Source of the DNA: Desulfovibrio sp. JY
GTDB taxonomy: Bacteria > Desulfobacterota > Desulfovibrionia > Desulfovibrionales > Desulfovibrionaceae
Direction: 5' to 3'
Assembly (NCBI GenBank): GCA_021730285.1
Contig: CP082962.1
Coordinates: 1,860,001 to 1,924,000, forward strand
DNA: 64,000 nt
Below the pieces are notes generated by a model. The model ran no database searches and was not told the DNA's origin. It was given only the letters and a program-made list of their open reading frames with translations. Position 1 is the stretch's first letter; each line of letters starts with the position of its first letter. A program made the translations under genes and the position numbers. Of the stretch, positions 10,022 through 19,123 are shown piece by piece.

Positions 10022-11241
10022 AAACCCGTATTCTTTTCGTCGACGACGAATCCAACGTTCTTTCCGCCCTGCGCCGCATGTTCCACGACATGCGGGGCGA
10101 ATGGGACATGGCCTTTGCCGGCGACGGCCCGACGGGGTTGGCCATGATCGCCGAGCAGCCCTTCGACGTGGTGGTGGCCGACATGCGCATGCCGGGCATG
10201 GACGGGGCCATGTTTTTGCGCGAGGTCCAAATTCACAACCCCGGCGCCATCCGCATCGTGCTTTCCGGCCATTCCGACCGCAACATGGTGCTCGAGACCG
10301 TGCGTCCGGCCCACCAGTTTCTGCCCAAGCCCTGCCAGCCGGCCGAACTCAAGGCCGTCATCGACAGGAGCCTGGCCCTGCGCGAGGTTTTTCTCGACGA
10401 GCGGGTCAAGGACGTGGTGGCCCGCATCGACCGCCTGCCCACCGTGCCCAGGCTCTACGTGGACCTGCTCGATCTGCTGTCCAAAGAGGAGCCGTCCATG
10501 CGCGAGGTGGCCGGGCTCATCGCCCAGGACGTGGGCATGTCCGCCGGCATTTTAAAGCTCGTCAACTCCGCCTTCTTCGGCCTGCGCACCCGCGTCTCCA
10601 GTCCGGCCCACGCCGTCAACCTGCTGGGGCTCGACGTGGTCAAGGCGCTGGTCCTCGGGGTGGGGCTTTTCGACCGCTTCGACAAGGACGCCTTTCGCGA
10701 TTTCGACCTGGAAAAGCTGTGGGGGCATAGCTTCGGCACCGGCCGGCTGGCCCGGGAGATCGCCGAACAGGAAGGGGCCACGGTGGCCGTTCGGGAGTAC
10801 GCCTATATCGCCGGACTGCTCCACGACGTGGGCAAGCTGGTCATGGCCACCAATTTCCCTGACGCCTACCGGGACGTCATCGCCGCCTGCCGCGAGGGGC
10901 AAGGCACCATCCTCGACATGGAGCGGATGCATTTCGGCGCGTCCCATGCCGAGGTCGGGGCGTACCTGCTCGGCCTTTGGGGAGTGGAGGACCCGGTGGT
11001 GCGGGCGGTGTACCTGCACCATGAGCCCGGCCGCGACCACCGGGCCGGATTCTCGCCGCTTCTGGCGGTGCATGTGGCCAACCGCCTGGAGCACGAGCTG
11101 GTGGTGATCCACCAGGGCTACGCCTTAAATCCCCTGGACGACCTGTATCTGGCCGCATCCGGGCTGTCGGACCGCCTGCCCGCCTGGCGCGATGCCTGCG
11201 CGGCGGTGGTGGCCCGGGGGCCGATTCCCGAGGATATCTGA
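10018..11241 (+). CDS. Response regulator with HDOD output domain
   Basis: The start is the GTG at 10018, overlapping the previous stop (GTGA); the open frame further upstream is a shadow of the kinase gene. The 407-residue protein has an N-terminal receiver (ILFVDDE, VVVADMRMPGMDG) and then an HDOD domain from about 140 to 335 (LPTVPRLYVDLLDLL, then AHAVNLLGLDVVKALVLGV). The HD pair is seen in GLLHDVGKLV. HDOD proteins are regulatory rather than proven hydrolases. Tight coupling to the hybrid kinase gene makes a cognate pair. Confidence 0.9.
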   Translation: MKTRILFVDDESNVLSALRRMFHDMRGEWDMAFAGDGPTGLAMIAEQPFDVVVADMRMPGMDGAMFLREVQIHNPGAIRIVLSGHSDRNMVLETVRPAHQFLPKPCQPAELKAVIDRSLALREVFLDERVKDVVARIDRLPTVPRLYVDLLDLLSKEEPSMREVAGLIAQDVGMSAGILKLVNSAFFGLRTRVSSPAHAVNLLGLDVVKALVLGVGLFDRFDKDAFRDFDLEKLWGHSFGTGRLAREIAEQEGATVAVREYAYIAGLLHDVGKLVMATNFPDAYRDVIAACREGQGTILDMERMHFGASHAEVGAYLLGLWGVEDPVVRAVYLHHEPGRDHRAGFSPLLAVHVANRLEHELVVIHQGYALNPLDDLYLAASGLSDRLPAWRDACAAVVARGPIPEDI

Positions 11242-11297
11242 CGCCACATGACACTGACGCCGCCTGGACTTGCGGGGCGCGGGCCGGGAGGGACGCT

Positions 11298-11642
11298 ATG
11301 GACCTGACGACGACGCTGCACGGAACCTGTCTGGTGGTGGAAGTGCATGTGCCGGAAGTGGACCACACGATCAGCGGGGACTTCAAGGAGGCGGTGCTTG
11401 CGCGCTACGAGACGTCCGGCGCCCGCGAACTGCTGCTCGACCTTGCCCGGGTGACGTTTCTGGACAGCAAGGCCATCGGGGCCATGGTGTCGATCCGCAA
11501 GGTCGTGACCGCCAGGGGGGGCAAGCTCGGGCTTTTCGGACTCCAGCCCAATGTGGCGAAAATCATCCGCGTGGTGACCCTCGGCACACTGTTCGATATC
11601 CATCCGGACCTGCAAACGGCCCTGGGCCGGGCCTGCCCGTAG
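11298..11642 (+). CDS. STAS-domain anti-sigma-factor antagonist
   Basis: This 114-residue single-domain protein has the anti-anti-sigma core: LLLDLARVTFLDSKAIGAMV contains the conserved Ser that is phosphorylated in SpoIIAA/RsbV-type proteins. GGGAGG precedes the ATG. It lies 57 bp after the REC-HDOD gene and faces a receiver-RsbU phosphatase gene across a 55-bp gap. That pairing fits a partner-switching module, but no anti-sigma kinase gene is present in the window. Confidence 0.85.
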   Translation: MDLTTTLHGTCLVVEVHVPEVDHTISGDFKEAVLARYETSGARELLLDLARVTFLDSKAIGAMVSIRKVVTARGGKLGLFGLQPNVAKIIRVVTLGTLFDIHPDLQTALGRACP

Positions 11643-11697
11643 GCGCGCCTCGGGCGGGGGCGCGTGCGCCCGGGGGGCTTCCCGTCTTTCGAGGCCC

Positions 11698-12816
11698 CTA
11701 GAGCCGGCGCAGCGCGGCCATGGCCAGGTCGTCCTGGAGCACGCCCTTGCAAAAGGGCAGGACCGCCTCGATGATCTCGCCGATGAGGTCCTTGGGCGCA
11801 ATGTCCGGGCCTAAAAGCTCCCGCAACCGCTCTTCGCCGAAAAACTCCCGCTTGGGCGAGCGCAATTCCGTAAGCCCGTCGGTATAGCAGAACAGGGTGT
11901 CCCCACGGCCGAAAGGCGCGGCCTGCTCCGCGAAGGCGTGGTCCTCGATGATGCCGAGGGCCGGGCCGTGGGAGTCGATTTGCAAAATTCCCTGCGACGA
12001 CAGGACGAAGGTCGGCACATGGCCGGCCGAGACCACGGTCAGGACCGGGCTCGCCCGGTCGATGCGGCAAAGGACCATGGTCACGAACATGTCCAGGTCG
12101 CCGCCGTCGAGCAGGTCGCACAGAAGCTTGTTGCACCGGCCGACGATCACGGCCGGGGCGAGCCGTTCGGCGCGCAGTGAGACTAGCAGCCCCTTGCACA
12201 CGGCCATGAGCATGGCCGCCGAGGCGCCGTGGCCGGAGATGTCGGCCATCAGCAGGTAGACGGCCTCGCCGTCGTCCCAGGCCTCGTAGAAATCGCCGCC
12301 CACCTGTTCCTGGGCCTGGTATACGGCCGCTGAATCGAATCCCGGAAAGTTGAGGTCCTTGGGGAGAAGCTGGCGCTGCACGCAGCCGGCCAGGTAGCGT
12401 TCGCGGGAAAAAAGGGCGTTTTGGGCCCGCAGCTCCTGTCCCATGCGCGAAAGCTTGAGATGCAGCGACAACCGGGCCGCCAGTTCCTGCCGGTGGTACG
12501 GCTTGGAAATGAAGTCGTTGGCCCCGGCCGAGAGGGCTTCGGCCCAGATGCGGCGGTCGGTTTCGGCGGAGAGAAAGACGATGGGGACTTCGTCCAGCCC
12601 GGGCAGAGCCCGGATGCGGCGGATGGCCTCGATGCCGTCCATGCCCGGCATGACGAGGTCGAGCAGGATCATGTCCGGCCGGGCGCGACCGGCCAGTTCC
12701 ACGGCTTCGGCCCCGTCGCGGGCCTCGACGACGTCGAAGTCGAAAAGCCCGGTCACGTGGCGCTTGAGAACTTCCCGGAAGATCGGATTGTCGTCGGCGA
12801 TAAGCACCCGCGTCAT
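11698..12816 (-). CDS. Receiver plus PP2C-type (RsbU/SpoIIE) phosphatase
   Basis: The 372-residue protein starts with a receiver (VLIADDN, MILLDLVMPGMDG with phospho-Asp near 54). After a linker it carries a PP2C/SpoIIE phosphatase domain with the metal-binding motifs GGDFYEAW, LLMADISGHG, and a final CYTDGLTE. Such proteins dephosphorylate STAS antagonists on command of a histidine kinase. The convergent STAS gene at 11298-11642 is the obvious substrate candidate (inference). The last residues (LQDDLAMAALRRL) match the usual DD..l..l ending of this family. Confidence 0.9.
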   Translation of the reverse strand: MTRVLIADDNPIFREVLKRHVTGLFDFDVVEARDGAEAVELAGRARPDMILLDLVMPGMDGIEAIRRIRALPGLDEVPIVFLSAETDRRIWAEALSAGANDFISKPYHRQELAARLSLHLKLSRMGQELRAQNALFSRERYLAGCVQRQLLPKDLNFPGFDSAAVYQAQEQVGGDFYEAWDDGEAVYLLMADISGHGASAAMLMAVCKGLLVSLRAERLAPAVIVGRCNKLLCDLLDGGDLDMFVTMVLCRIDRASPVLTVVSAGHVPTFVLSSQGILQIDSHGPALGIIEDHAFAEQAAPFGRGDTLFCYTDGLTELRSPKREFFGEERLRELLGPDIAPKDLIGEIIEAVLPFCKGVLQDDLAMAALRRL

Positions 12817-12840
12817 AAAACCCGCCCGGCCTGTGTCGCG

Positions 12841-13974
12841 TCAGCGCGGCACGAGGAGATACGCTTGTCCCGTGCCCTTCATGAGCCCCGCCTGGTGGGC
12901 GGCCTTTTCGCCGGGGCCGAGGTAGAGGTCGAAATGGTTGCCGCGCATGCAGCCCGTGTCCTGGGCCATGACGAATCCCGTGAACCGCTCCGGGGCCGGG
13001 CCGGGATAGCCGGGCAGATCGGCGTCCAGGGCCATGAGCGTGCCGTAGGGGACGAATCCGGGGTCCACGGCCACGCTGCCGTGGGGCGTCACGGGCACGC
13101 CCATGGCCCCGACCGGCGGCGTCTGGGACGGCTTGAAATAGATGTAGCTCGGGTTGGCCGTCAGGTACTGCTTGATCTGGCTCGGGTGCTCTTCCAGATA
13201 GCGGCGGATGGCCTGCATGCTCATTTCCTCGTTGGTGAAGCAGCCGGCGTTGACCATGACCCGGCCCACACCCACGTAGCGGCGGCCGTTGCTGCCGGCG
13301 TAGAGCACGTAGCTGGTGGAACCGTCCTCCACGAAACGCAGCCGGCCCGAGCCCTGGACGTGCAGGAAAAAGACGGCGATGGGGTCCTTGGCCCAGCCGA
13401 TCTCCAAGCCCTTGCCGCGAAGCGCCCCGTAGAAGTCGATGGCCTCACGGTTGTATTTCTTGGCCATTGCCCGGCCGGGGTTGCGGTAGATGGGCCAGGC
13501 GTAGGGGCCGTGCTCGGTGCGCGAAACCTCGATGGTGGGCGCGTAGTAGCCGGTGACGAGGGTGTTGGCGGGCAGCGGCGCCCAGGTGAAGTATTTGGCC
13601 AGCACGGCCGGGTTGCGGTCGAGTTCCGGCAGGATGCGGCGGAAGGTGATCAGTCCCTGGTGCAGGCGGCCCCAGGTGAGCGTTACGCCGGGGACGTCCA
13701 CGGCCACGGTCGAGGCCGATTTCCTGGCGGTGTAGGCGATGGAGCGGTCCACGGCCGGGGCCAGGGAGGCGAAGCTCGGGATCTGCTGGCTGGCCGGGGA
13801 GATGCGGGCCTCCCAGGGGCCGAGGGGCCTGGACGCGGTCGGGATTTTCTTGGCGGTCGCCGGCCTGCTCGCAGCCGGTTGCTGCACCCCGGCGCAACCG
13901 GCCAGGGCGAGTACGGCGGCCAGTATGCAGCACGCCGACAGGAGACGCGGAAAATTGGATATGTGCCGTCGCAT
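12841..13974 (-). CDS. mltA: Membrane-bound lytic murein transglycosylase A (lipoprotein)
   Basis: The 377-residue protein has a lipoprotein signal with lipobox LAGC at about residues 24-27. The middle carries the MltA-specific domain (GYYAPTIEVSRTEHGPYAWP). The C-terminal 3D domain shows its three Asp signature in FVMAQDTGCMRGNHFDLYLG. It cleaves peptidoglycan glycan strands with formation of anhydro-muropeptides at the outer membrane. Length is normal. A promoter-like sequence ends right at the ATG, and no good Shine-Dalgarno is present, so the mRNA might be leaderless. Confidence 0.9.
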   Translation of the reverse strand: MRRHISNFPRLLSACCILAAVLALAGCAGVQQPAASRPATAKKIPTASRPLGPWEARISPASQQIPSFASLAPAVDRSIAYTARKSASTVAVDVPGVTLTWGRLHQGLITFRRILPELDRNPAVLAKYFTWAPLPANTLVTGYYAPTIEVSRTEHGPYAWPIYRNPGRAMAKKYNREAIDFYGALRGKGLEIGWAKDPIAVFFLHVQGSGRLRFVEDGSTSYVLYAGSNGRRYVGVGRVMVNAGCFTNEEMSMQAIRRYLEEHPSQIKQYLTANPSYIYFKPSQTPPVGAMGVPVTPHGSVAVDPGFVPYGTLMALDADLPGYPGPAPERFTGFVMAQDTGCMRGNHFDLYLGPGEKAAHQAGLMKGTGQAYLLVPR

Positions 13975-13980
13975 TTCCGG

Positions 13981-14009
13981 GCTATAGCGCGGCGCTTGGG
14001 CGTTGGCAA
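13981..14009 (-). promoter_or_regulatory. Predicted promoter of mltA, placing the start at the ATG
   Basis: On the minus strand TTGCCA (14004-14009) and TATAGC (13981-13986) are 17 bp apart. The predicted transcription start is within one or two bases of the mltA ATG at 13974. Confidence 0.4.
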
Positions 14010-14221
14010 CGCGGTCGGTGGAAATGCCCGGACAAGGGAGCGGGCCGACGCGTTGTCAGCGCTCGACCAGCGTATGCACTATGCGGCAGGCATATTGAAA
14101 AGTCAATGTATTGCGTTGCCGTGAAAAAGCGCGGATAGCGTTCACAATCCCCAAGGAGCGCATTGCCGCCGTTGGTGGCGTGTCCGGGGAAAATGATAAC
14201 AGACAAGGGGAACGTAACGCC

Positions 14222-15070
14222 ATGCCTGACCGTATTCTTGTTCTTGGAGCGTCTGGTCTTGTCGGCGGAGAGGTCTTGCAACTGCTTTTGCGCCACGGCC
14301 ACGATGCGGTTGGGGCGTCGCGTCGGCCATGCGGCGGGGCCTGGGTGCGGTTCGACCTGCTCGACCCGGCCAGCCATGCCCCGGCCCTGGCCGGAGTCGG
14401 GGCGGTGATGCTCCTGTCGCGGCCGGGCGATACCCAGGCCCATGTCCATGCCGCGCCTTTCATCGAGGCGATGGTCGCCGCCGGCGTGCGGCGCGTGGTC
14501 GACCTTTCGGCCTTGGGCGCGGAACTTCACCCGGATTTTTCGACCCGCCGGGTCGAACGGCTTGTGGAGGATTCGGGCCTTGCCTGGACGCATGTACGGC
14601 CGAATTTCTTCGCCCAGATGCTGGCGCGGCCGCCCCTGTCCACGGAAATCGCCCGGGAGCGCACGCTGCGTCTGCCCCTGGCGGCGGCCAAGGTGGCCTA
14701 TGTCGACGCATCCGATGTCGCCGCCGTGATCTTTCGGGCCCTGACCGACCCGGAGCTTGCCGGCCGGGCGATCCCGATAAGCGGCCCCGAAGCGCTTGAC
14801 CACGAGGAGATTGCCCGGCGCCTGTCCGCGGCCCTGGGCGAGACGGTCCGCTATGTCGCCATTTCCGAGGCGGCGGCCCGCGACCTGCTTGCGTCGCGCG
14901 GCTTTCCCGCGCCCCAGATCGAGCGGGTGCTGGAGTTTTATGCGCGTTGCCGGCAGGGATTTTGCGCGACGCCCGACACCTGGACGGCGCGGCTTCTGGG
15001 CCGGCCCCTGGGCACGCTCGATGCGGTCATTGCCGCCAACCTGCCGGCCTGGCAGGAGACGGCGGCGTAA
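14222..15070 (+). CDS. NmrA/SDR-type NAD(P)-binding protein
   Basis: The start at 14222 has AAGGGG upstream; the open frame extends 37 codons further upstream through the intergenic region. The 282-residue protein opens with a Rossmann motif (ILVLGASGLVGGEV), followed by a short nucleotide-diphosphate-sugar epimerase-like fold with FIEAMVAAGVRRVVDLSALG and THVRPNFFAQML, typical of NmrA/YtfG-type proteins. The catalytic Tyr-x-x-x-Lys of true SDRs is not seen, so it may be a quinone-oxidoreductase-like enzyme or a redox-sensing protein. It stands alone; the substrate is unknown. Confidence 0.8.
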   Translation: MPDRILVLGASGLVGGEVLQLLLRHGHDAVGASRRPCGGAWVRFDLLDPASHAPALAGVGAVMLLSRPGDTQAHVHAAPFIEAMVAAGVRRVVDLSALGAELHPDFSTRRVERLVEDSGLAWTHVRPNFFAQMLARPPLSTEIARERTLRLPLAAAKVAYVDASDVAAVIFRALTDPELAGRAIPISGPEALDHEEIARRLSAALGETVRYVAISEAAARDLLASRGFPAPQIERVLEFYARCRQGFCATPDTWTARLLGRPLGTLDAVIAANLPAWQETAA

Positions 15071-15127
15071 GGAAAGGACTTTGGCCGTCGGGGCTGCCTG
15101 CCGGCGGACCCGACGGCCCGTGCCGCG

Positions 15128-15499
15128 TCAGGGCAGCGGATGGGTGCGGGCGTAGGCGAGCAGGTCCTCGTAGATCTCCTGGCAGGTGGCCACGGGCACG
15201 TCCGGAGCGAAAAGAACCGTGGGGCTGGTCGTGGCGAACAGCTTGGCCCAGGGCTTTTTCTGCAACTCGTCCCAGGCGCCCCAGCGTCCGTAGCTGATGA
15301 CGCCCTGCACGGTCTGCAGGCGCAGCTCGAAGGATTCATAGCCCATGGGGCCTTGCAGGGTCTGGGGGCGGCTTTCGTGAAACGGCCCGGCCTGGGCGGA
15401 AAAATAGAACCAGCCGCCGATCTGGATGTCCCCGAACCAGCGGTCGTCGTCGACCAGGCGGTCCGTTTCCATAAGCAGCGTCCTGAAATCTTCGGCCAT
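15128..15499 (-). CDS. Small protein of unknown function
   Basis: A 123-residue soluble protein with a strong AAGGAGG ribosome-binding site. It has no signal peptide, membrane segment or motif that I recognise. It is rich in aromatic residues (GWFYF, GRWGAWDEL, KKPWAKLF) and has a single Cys. It is the last gene of a minus-strand run that begins with a PhnD-like lipoprotein and ends with a phosphatase-YkgJ fusion 60 bp upstream, so it may share that transcript. Confidence 0.7.
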   Translation of the reverse strand: MAEDFRTLLMETDRLVDDDRWFGDIQIGGWFYFSAQAGPFHESRPQTLQGPMGYESFELRLQTVQGVISYGRWGAWDELQKKPWAKLFATTSPTVLFAPDVPVATCQEIYEDLLAYARTHPLP

Positions 15500-15559
15500 G
15501 ATGCCCGACCTCCTTGGCGTATCGTAGCGGGTGGTTGTAGCCCGGGGAGCGGCTTCGGG

Positions 15560-16624
15560 TCAACGCCCGTCCGTTTTGGACAAGGCGAGCAGATGCTTGA
15601 ACACCGCCGACACGTAGCGCCCCGACACCACGTCGGGTAGGGGAAAGCGCGGCAGGTTCGCGCCGCCAAGCCCGCCGGCCAGGGCCAGAAACACTTGGCG
15701 CGACAAGGCGAGCAGCCCCGGCTCCAGTGTCTTCTCCCACAGCCCGGACGCGGCTTCGGCCTCGATGCCGTTCGTCAGGCAGGCCAGGGGGCGGCCCGCG
15801 AAAATGAGGCATTTGCCTTGCCGTGACAGCGGACACAGCCCGGCCCAGGCCGAGAGGCAGTGGGCGTTGCCCGCGCCGTAGCGGGCGATGAGCTTTTCGA
15901 TTTCCCGGGAGGCCGCGGCCGCGTCTTCGATGACGGCCAGACGCGTTTCGCTGTCCAGGTCCACGTTGATGCGGTGGCTGACGTGCACCGCCTCGATGAG
16001 CGACAGGGACAGCGGCGTGCGGCAGCAGCGGTCGTGGTCGCGCCCGCACCGGGGAAGCCCCTTGGCGGCAATGCGCGCGGCCGCGACCAGCCCGGCGTAA
16101 TCGTTTAGAAACGGGGCCAGATCGACCAGATGGCCGCTTTCCAGGCGCGGTTCGCGGATGGTGAGCCGGCCGGCCGCCCGGCCGTAGCGCCGGATGGTCC
16201 ACCACTGGTCGAAGTTGGCGGGCTTGGCGCGAAGGGGCCGCAGCATCCGGGCGGCGAGCTTGTGGCCGAGCCCCCGGCGCAGCAGGTAGGCGTTTAAGAC
16301 CGTGCCGGTGCGGCCGATGCCGTGGCGGCAGTGGATGAGCACCTTCTTGCCCAGGTAGATGGCCTCGTCGAGCCAGGCCAGCGCCTTTTCCAGGGCGGGC
16401 AGGTCCGGGGCCTGCTCGTCGGGCACGGGCATGTAATAGACCTCGAAGCCGGCGGCTGCCTCGAGGTCGTGCAGGTCGCAGAATTCCGCGCACAGGTTGA
16501 GGATGGCCCCGATGCCCTGGGCCTTCAGGGAATCGAGCTGCTCGTGGGACATGGGCGCGCCGCCGACGGCCAGGTGGTCCGTGACCCAGGTCAGGGGGTA
16601 GGCGTGCTCGTCGGTCCCGTTCAT
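15560..16624 (-). CDS. Dual-specificity phosphatase fused to a YkgJ-type Cys cluster domain
   Basis: The 354-residue protein has an N-terminal phosphatase with the CX5R signature HCRHGIGRTG (Cys99, Arg105) and a likely general acid Asp69 in PVPDEQAP. The C-terminal half has CGRDHDRCC (193-201) and CPLSRQGKCLIFAGRPLAC (264-282), which match the YkgJ/UPF0153 metal- or Fe-S-binding pattern. It would be cytoplasmic. The gene starts 22 bp after the PEP-synthase-like gene. A phosphatase joined to a Cys cluster could give redox control of dephosphorylation (inference). The start codon is supported only by position, as the Shine-Dalgarno is weak. Confidence 0.8.
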   Translation of the reverse strand: MNGTDEHAYPLTWVTDHLAVGGAPMSHEQLDSLKAQGIGAILNLCAEFCDLHDLEAAAGFEVYYMPVPDEQAPDLPALEKALAWLDEAIYLGKKVLIHCRHGIGRTGTVLNAYLLRRGLGHKLAARMLRPLRAKPANFDQWWTIRRYGRAAGRLTIREPRLESGHLVDLAPFLNDYAGLVAAARIAAKGLPRCGRDHDRCCRTPLSLSLIEAVHVSHRINVDLDSETRLAVIEDAAAASREIEKLIARYGAGNAHCLSAWAGLCPLSRQGKCLIFAGRPLACLTNGIEAEAASGLWEKTLEPGLLALSRQVFLALAGGLGGANLPRFPLPDVVSGRYVSAVFKHLLALSKTDGR

Positions 16625-16646
16625 GGCTGGGCGTTCCCGGCTGGCG

Positions 16647-19109
16647 TCAGCGGTCGGTGCGGGCCAAAAACGCCTCCACCCAGGCGTCGGCCTCGGCCTG
16701 TCCGGCCAGACGCATGTCGAGGAGCCGGGTCGCGGCGAGCAGACAGCCGAGCATGGCCAGGCGTTTTTGCGCGATATGCTCGGGCACGCGGGCGAGCGTC
16801 GCGTCGAGCAGGTCGCCGGAGGACCGCACGGTGAAGCCGAAATGGGTCAGGATGCGGCGCACGCAGGCCAGGCGCAGGGCCCGGCTGGCGAAATCGGCTC
16901 CGCCGCCCTTGAAGCGGAAATTGACGAAGTTTTGCCCCTCCTTGGGGCCGCACAGGGCGTCCACCACGGTGAAGTGGTAGCCGAAGCGCAGCATGACGTG
17001 GGCGTAGAGGTCGGAGATGACGGCATAGCTGGCCAGATGGCGGGCCTCGCCGGTAAAAAGGCCGGCGCTCGTGCGGTCGAGCGCCGCATCGTCGGTGATG
17101 GGCGGCCCCTCGGGCCAGGGCGCGTTCTCGGCGGCCAGCCCCGACCACAAGGCCCACATGGGCGCGCTTTTGATCTGGTCGGGGCGCAGCTCCTTGTCCG
17201 TGGCCGCGGACTCGAACACGCCACCGCCAAGGTCGAGCACGTACATGGTCATGGGCAGGGTGCTTTTGACCTTGCGGGCCGAGGCCAGCCCCCGGCCGTC
17301 GTCGCCGACCAGGGAAAACATCTCGGTGACGGCCTTCTCGTGGGCGAAGCGCACGATGTCGTGGAACGACCGGACCTTGGACGGCGTGAAATCCGCCGAC
17401 GCCGGGTCGGTCAGGGTGAGCCGGGCCAGAAGCGGCACCAGCCGCTCGAGCCGCTCGGCCACGGGAGAGGCGGTTGTCGGACGCGTGGGCGCAAGCCGGT
17501 CGAGCAGTTCGGCCACCCGGCCGGGGTAGACCGTTCCGGCGTCGGCGTCGACGGTCACTTCCGCCCCCTGGGGCAGGAGCGCGAAGGCGTCCGGAAGCCC
17601 GGTCAGGACGGGCAGGCCGAACTCCCGGGCCACCGAGGCGAAGTGGCCGGCCCGGCTGCCGGAAATGGCGACCACGGCCGCGAGCCTGTCCACGGCCCGG
17701 GCCAGGGTGGTCGGCAGGGTGGGGGTGACGAGCACCGTGCCCGGGACGAGGGCCTCGATGTCGAGGATGGTGGGGGCATGGGCCACCACGCCGGCGGCAG
17801 CGCCGCCCGAGGCCCGCATGCCGCCGGTGACGAGGGGCCGGGCGGCCACGGCGACGGACGGGGGCGAAGGCGCGTTTCGGGCCTCGTCCTCCACGGCCAT
17901 GGGCCGGGACTGGAGCACGGCAAACGCGCCGTCGGCGGTCGCCGCCCATTCCACGTCCTGGGGCGCGCCAAAGGCCTTTTCCAAGGCCAGGCCCATGGCG
18001 GCGAGCTTGGCGGCGTCGGCGTCGGAAAGAACCTCGGTTTCGCTGGACCGGCGTTCGAGCAAGACATGCGGCGGCTCGTGGGACAGGGCCAGGCGTTCGG
18101 GGCTGACGGAGCCCTCGACGAGATCGGCCCCGAGGCCAGGCACGGCATAGACGGCCATGGGCGCGCCAGGATCGGCGCTGTCCCTGGTGTAGAGCACGCC
18201 CGAGGACGCGGCCGGCAGCATGGGGAGAAACAGCACGGCCATGGGCGTTTCGGCGTCGGCGAAGCCGGTCAGCGCCCGGTAGGTGATGGCCTTGGCCGTG
18301 TACTTGCCGGCGACCACCTTGCGGTAGGCGGCCACGGCGTCGGCGGCGTCGATGCCGAGCAGGCTTTCGTACTGGCCGGCAAAGGAGGCGCGTCCGTCCT
18401 CGGCCACGGCCGAACTGCGGGCGGCGAGCGTAACCGTCGTCCCGTCCGGATTTCGGGCCAGGGCCAGGGCGGCCTCGGCCAGGGGACCGGCCACTTCGTC
18501 CGGCACCGTGGCCGCCAGGATGAGCCGGCGGATTTCGGCCGCCGCATCGGCCACGTCGCCCGGGCGGGACAGGTCCACCCGGCGCAGGCAGCGGTCGATT
18601 TTCGGGCGCAGTTCGCAGGCTTCCAGGAAATAGCGGAACGCGCCGGTGGTGGCCACGAACCCGGGCGGCACGGGCACGCCGGCTTCGGCCGCGGCCCGGG
18701 CCAGATTGGCGGCCTTGCCCCCCGCCCTTTGGGCATCGCCGGCCACGTCCGTAAGGGGCACGACAAAGGGCTGGGTCATCTCCCCCGCCGGCACGTCCAA
18801 GGCCATCTGGACGTAGAAATCGATCTTCTTGGCGTATTCCGGCAGATCGAGATAGCGGGTGGGGGACAGGCGCGACAGCCGCGTCACCATCTCCTCGACG
18901 GCGGCGCGAAGCCGTTTGGTCAGGTGCACCACCCGGGCCCAGTCGGCCACGGTCGTGCCGTAGTGGATGTCCTCCACGGCGGCGATGAGCTCCAGGCAGA
19001 CGTCGTCGAAGCGCAAGAGTTCCCGGAAGGCATTGTACTTCTCGCGCAGCAGCACGCCCGGGGCAAAGACCTGATAGGTCCAGCGCCTGAAAAGTTCCTT
19101 GGAAAACAC
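16647..19109 (-). CDS. PEP/pyruvate-binding domain protein (PEP-synthase-like)
   Basis: The start is the GTG at 19109 preceded by GGAGG; the open frame upstream is a shadow of the receiver and kinase genes. The 820-residue protein has an all-helical N-terminus (about 1-120) and then an ATP-grasp PPDK N-terminal domain (GGKAANLARAAAEAGVPVPPGF; RSSAVAEDGRASFAGQYES; QSRPM). The mobile phosphohistidine domain follows (GSRAGHFASVAREFGLPVL with its His). A C-terminal region of about 220 residues replaces the PEP/pyruvate TIM barrel. It can probably carry a phospho-His, but the acceptor is unknown. The gene follows a receiver gene by 14 bp in an operon with a sensor kinase and a PhnD-like lipoprotein. 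Confidence 0.85.
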   Translation of the reverse strand: MFSKELFRRWTYQVFAPGVLLREKYNAFRELLRFDDVCLELIAAVEDIHYGTTVADWARVVHLTKRLRAAVEEMVTRLSRLSPTRYLDLPEYAKKIDFYVQMALDVPAGEMTQPFVVPLTDVAGDAQRAGGKAANLARAAAEAGVPVPPGFVATTGAFRYFLEACELRPKIDRCLRRVDLSRPGDVADAAAEIRRLILAATVPDEVAGPLAEAALALARNPDGTTVTLAARSSAVAEDGRASFAGQYESLLGIDAADAVAAYRKVVAGKYTAKAITYRALTGFADAETPMAVLFLPMLPAASSGVLYTRDSADPGAPMAVYAVPGLGADLVEGSVSPERLALSHEPPHVLLERRSSETEVLSDADAAKLAAMGLALEKAFGAPQDVEWAATADGAFAVLQSRPMAVEDEARNAPSPPSVAVAARPLVTGGMRASGGAAAGVVAHAPTILDIEALVPGTVLVTPTLPTTLARAVDRLAAVVAISGSRAGHFASVAREFGLPVLTGLPDAFALLPQGAEVTVDADAGTVYPGRVAELLDRLAPTRPTTASPVAERLERLVPLLARLTLTDPASADFTPSKVRSFHDIVRFAHEKAVTEMFSLVGDDGRGLASARKVKSTLPMTMYVLDLGGGVFESAATDKELRPDQIKSAPMWALWSGLAAENAPWPEGPPITDDAALDRTSAGLFTGEARHLASYAVISDLYAHVMLRFGYHFTVVDALCGPKEGQNFVNFRFKGGGADFASRALRLACVRRILTHFGFTVRSSGDLLDATLARVPEHIAQKRLAMLGCLLAATRLLDMRLAGQAEADAWVEAFLARTDR

Positions 19110-19123
19110 GTCCCCTCCGGCCC

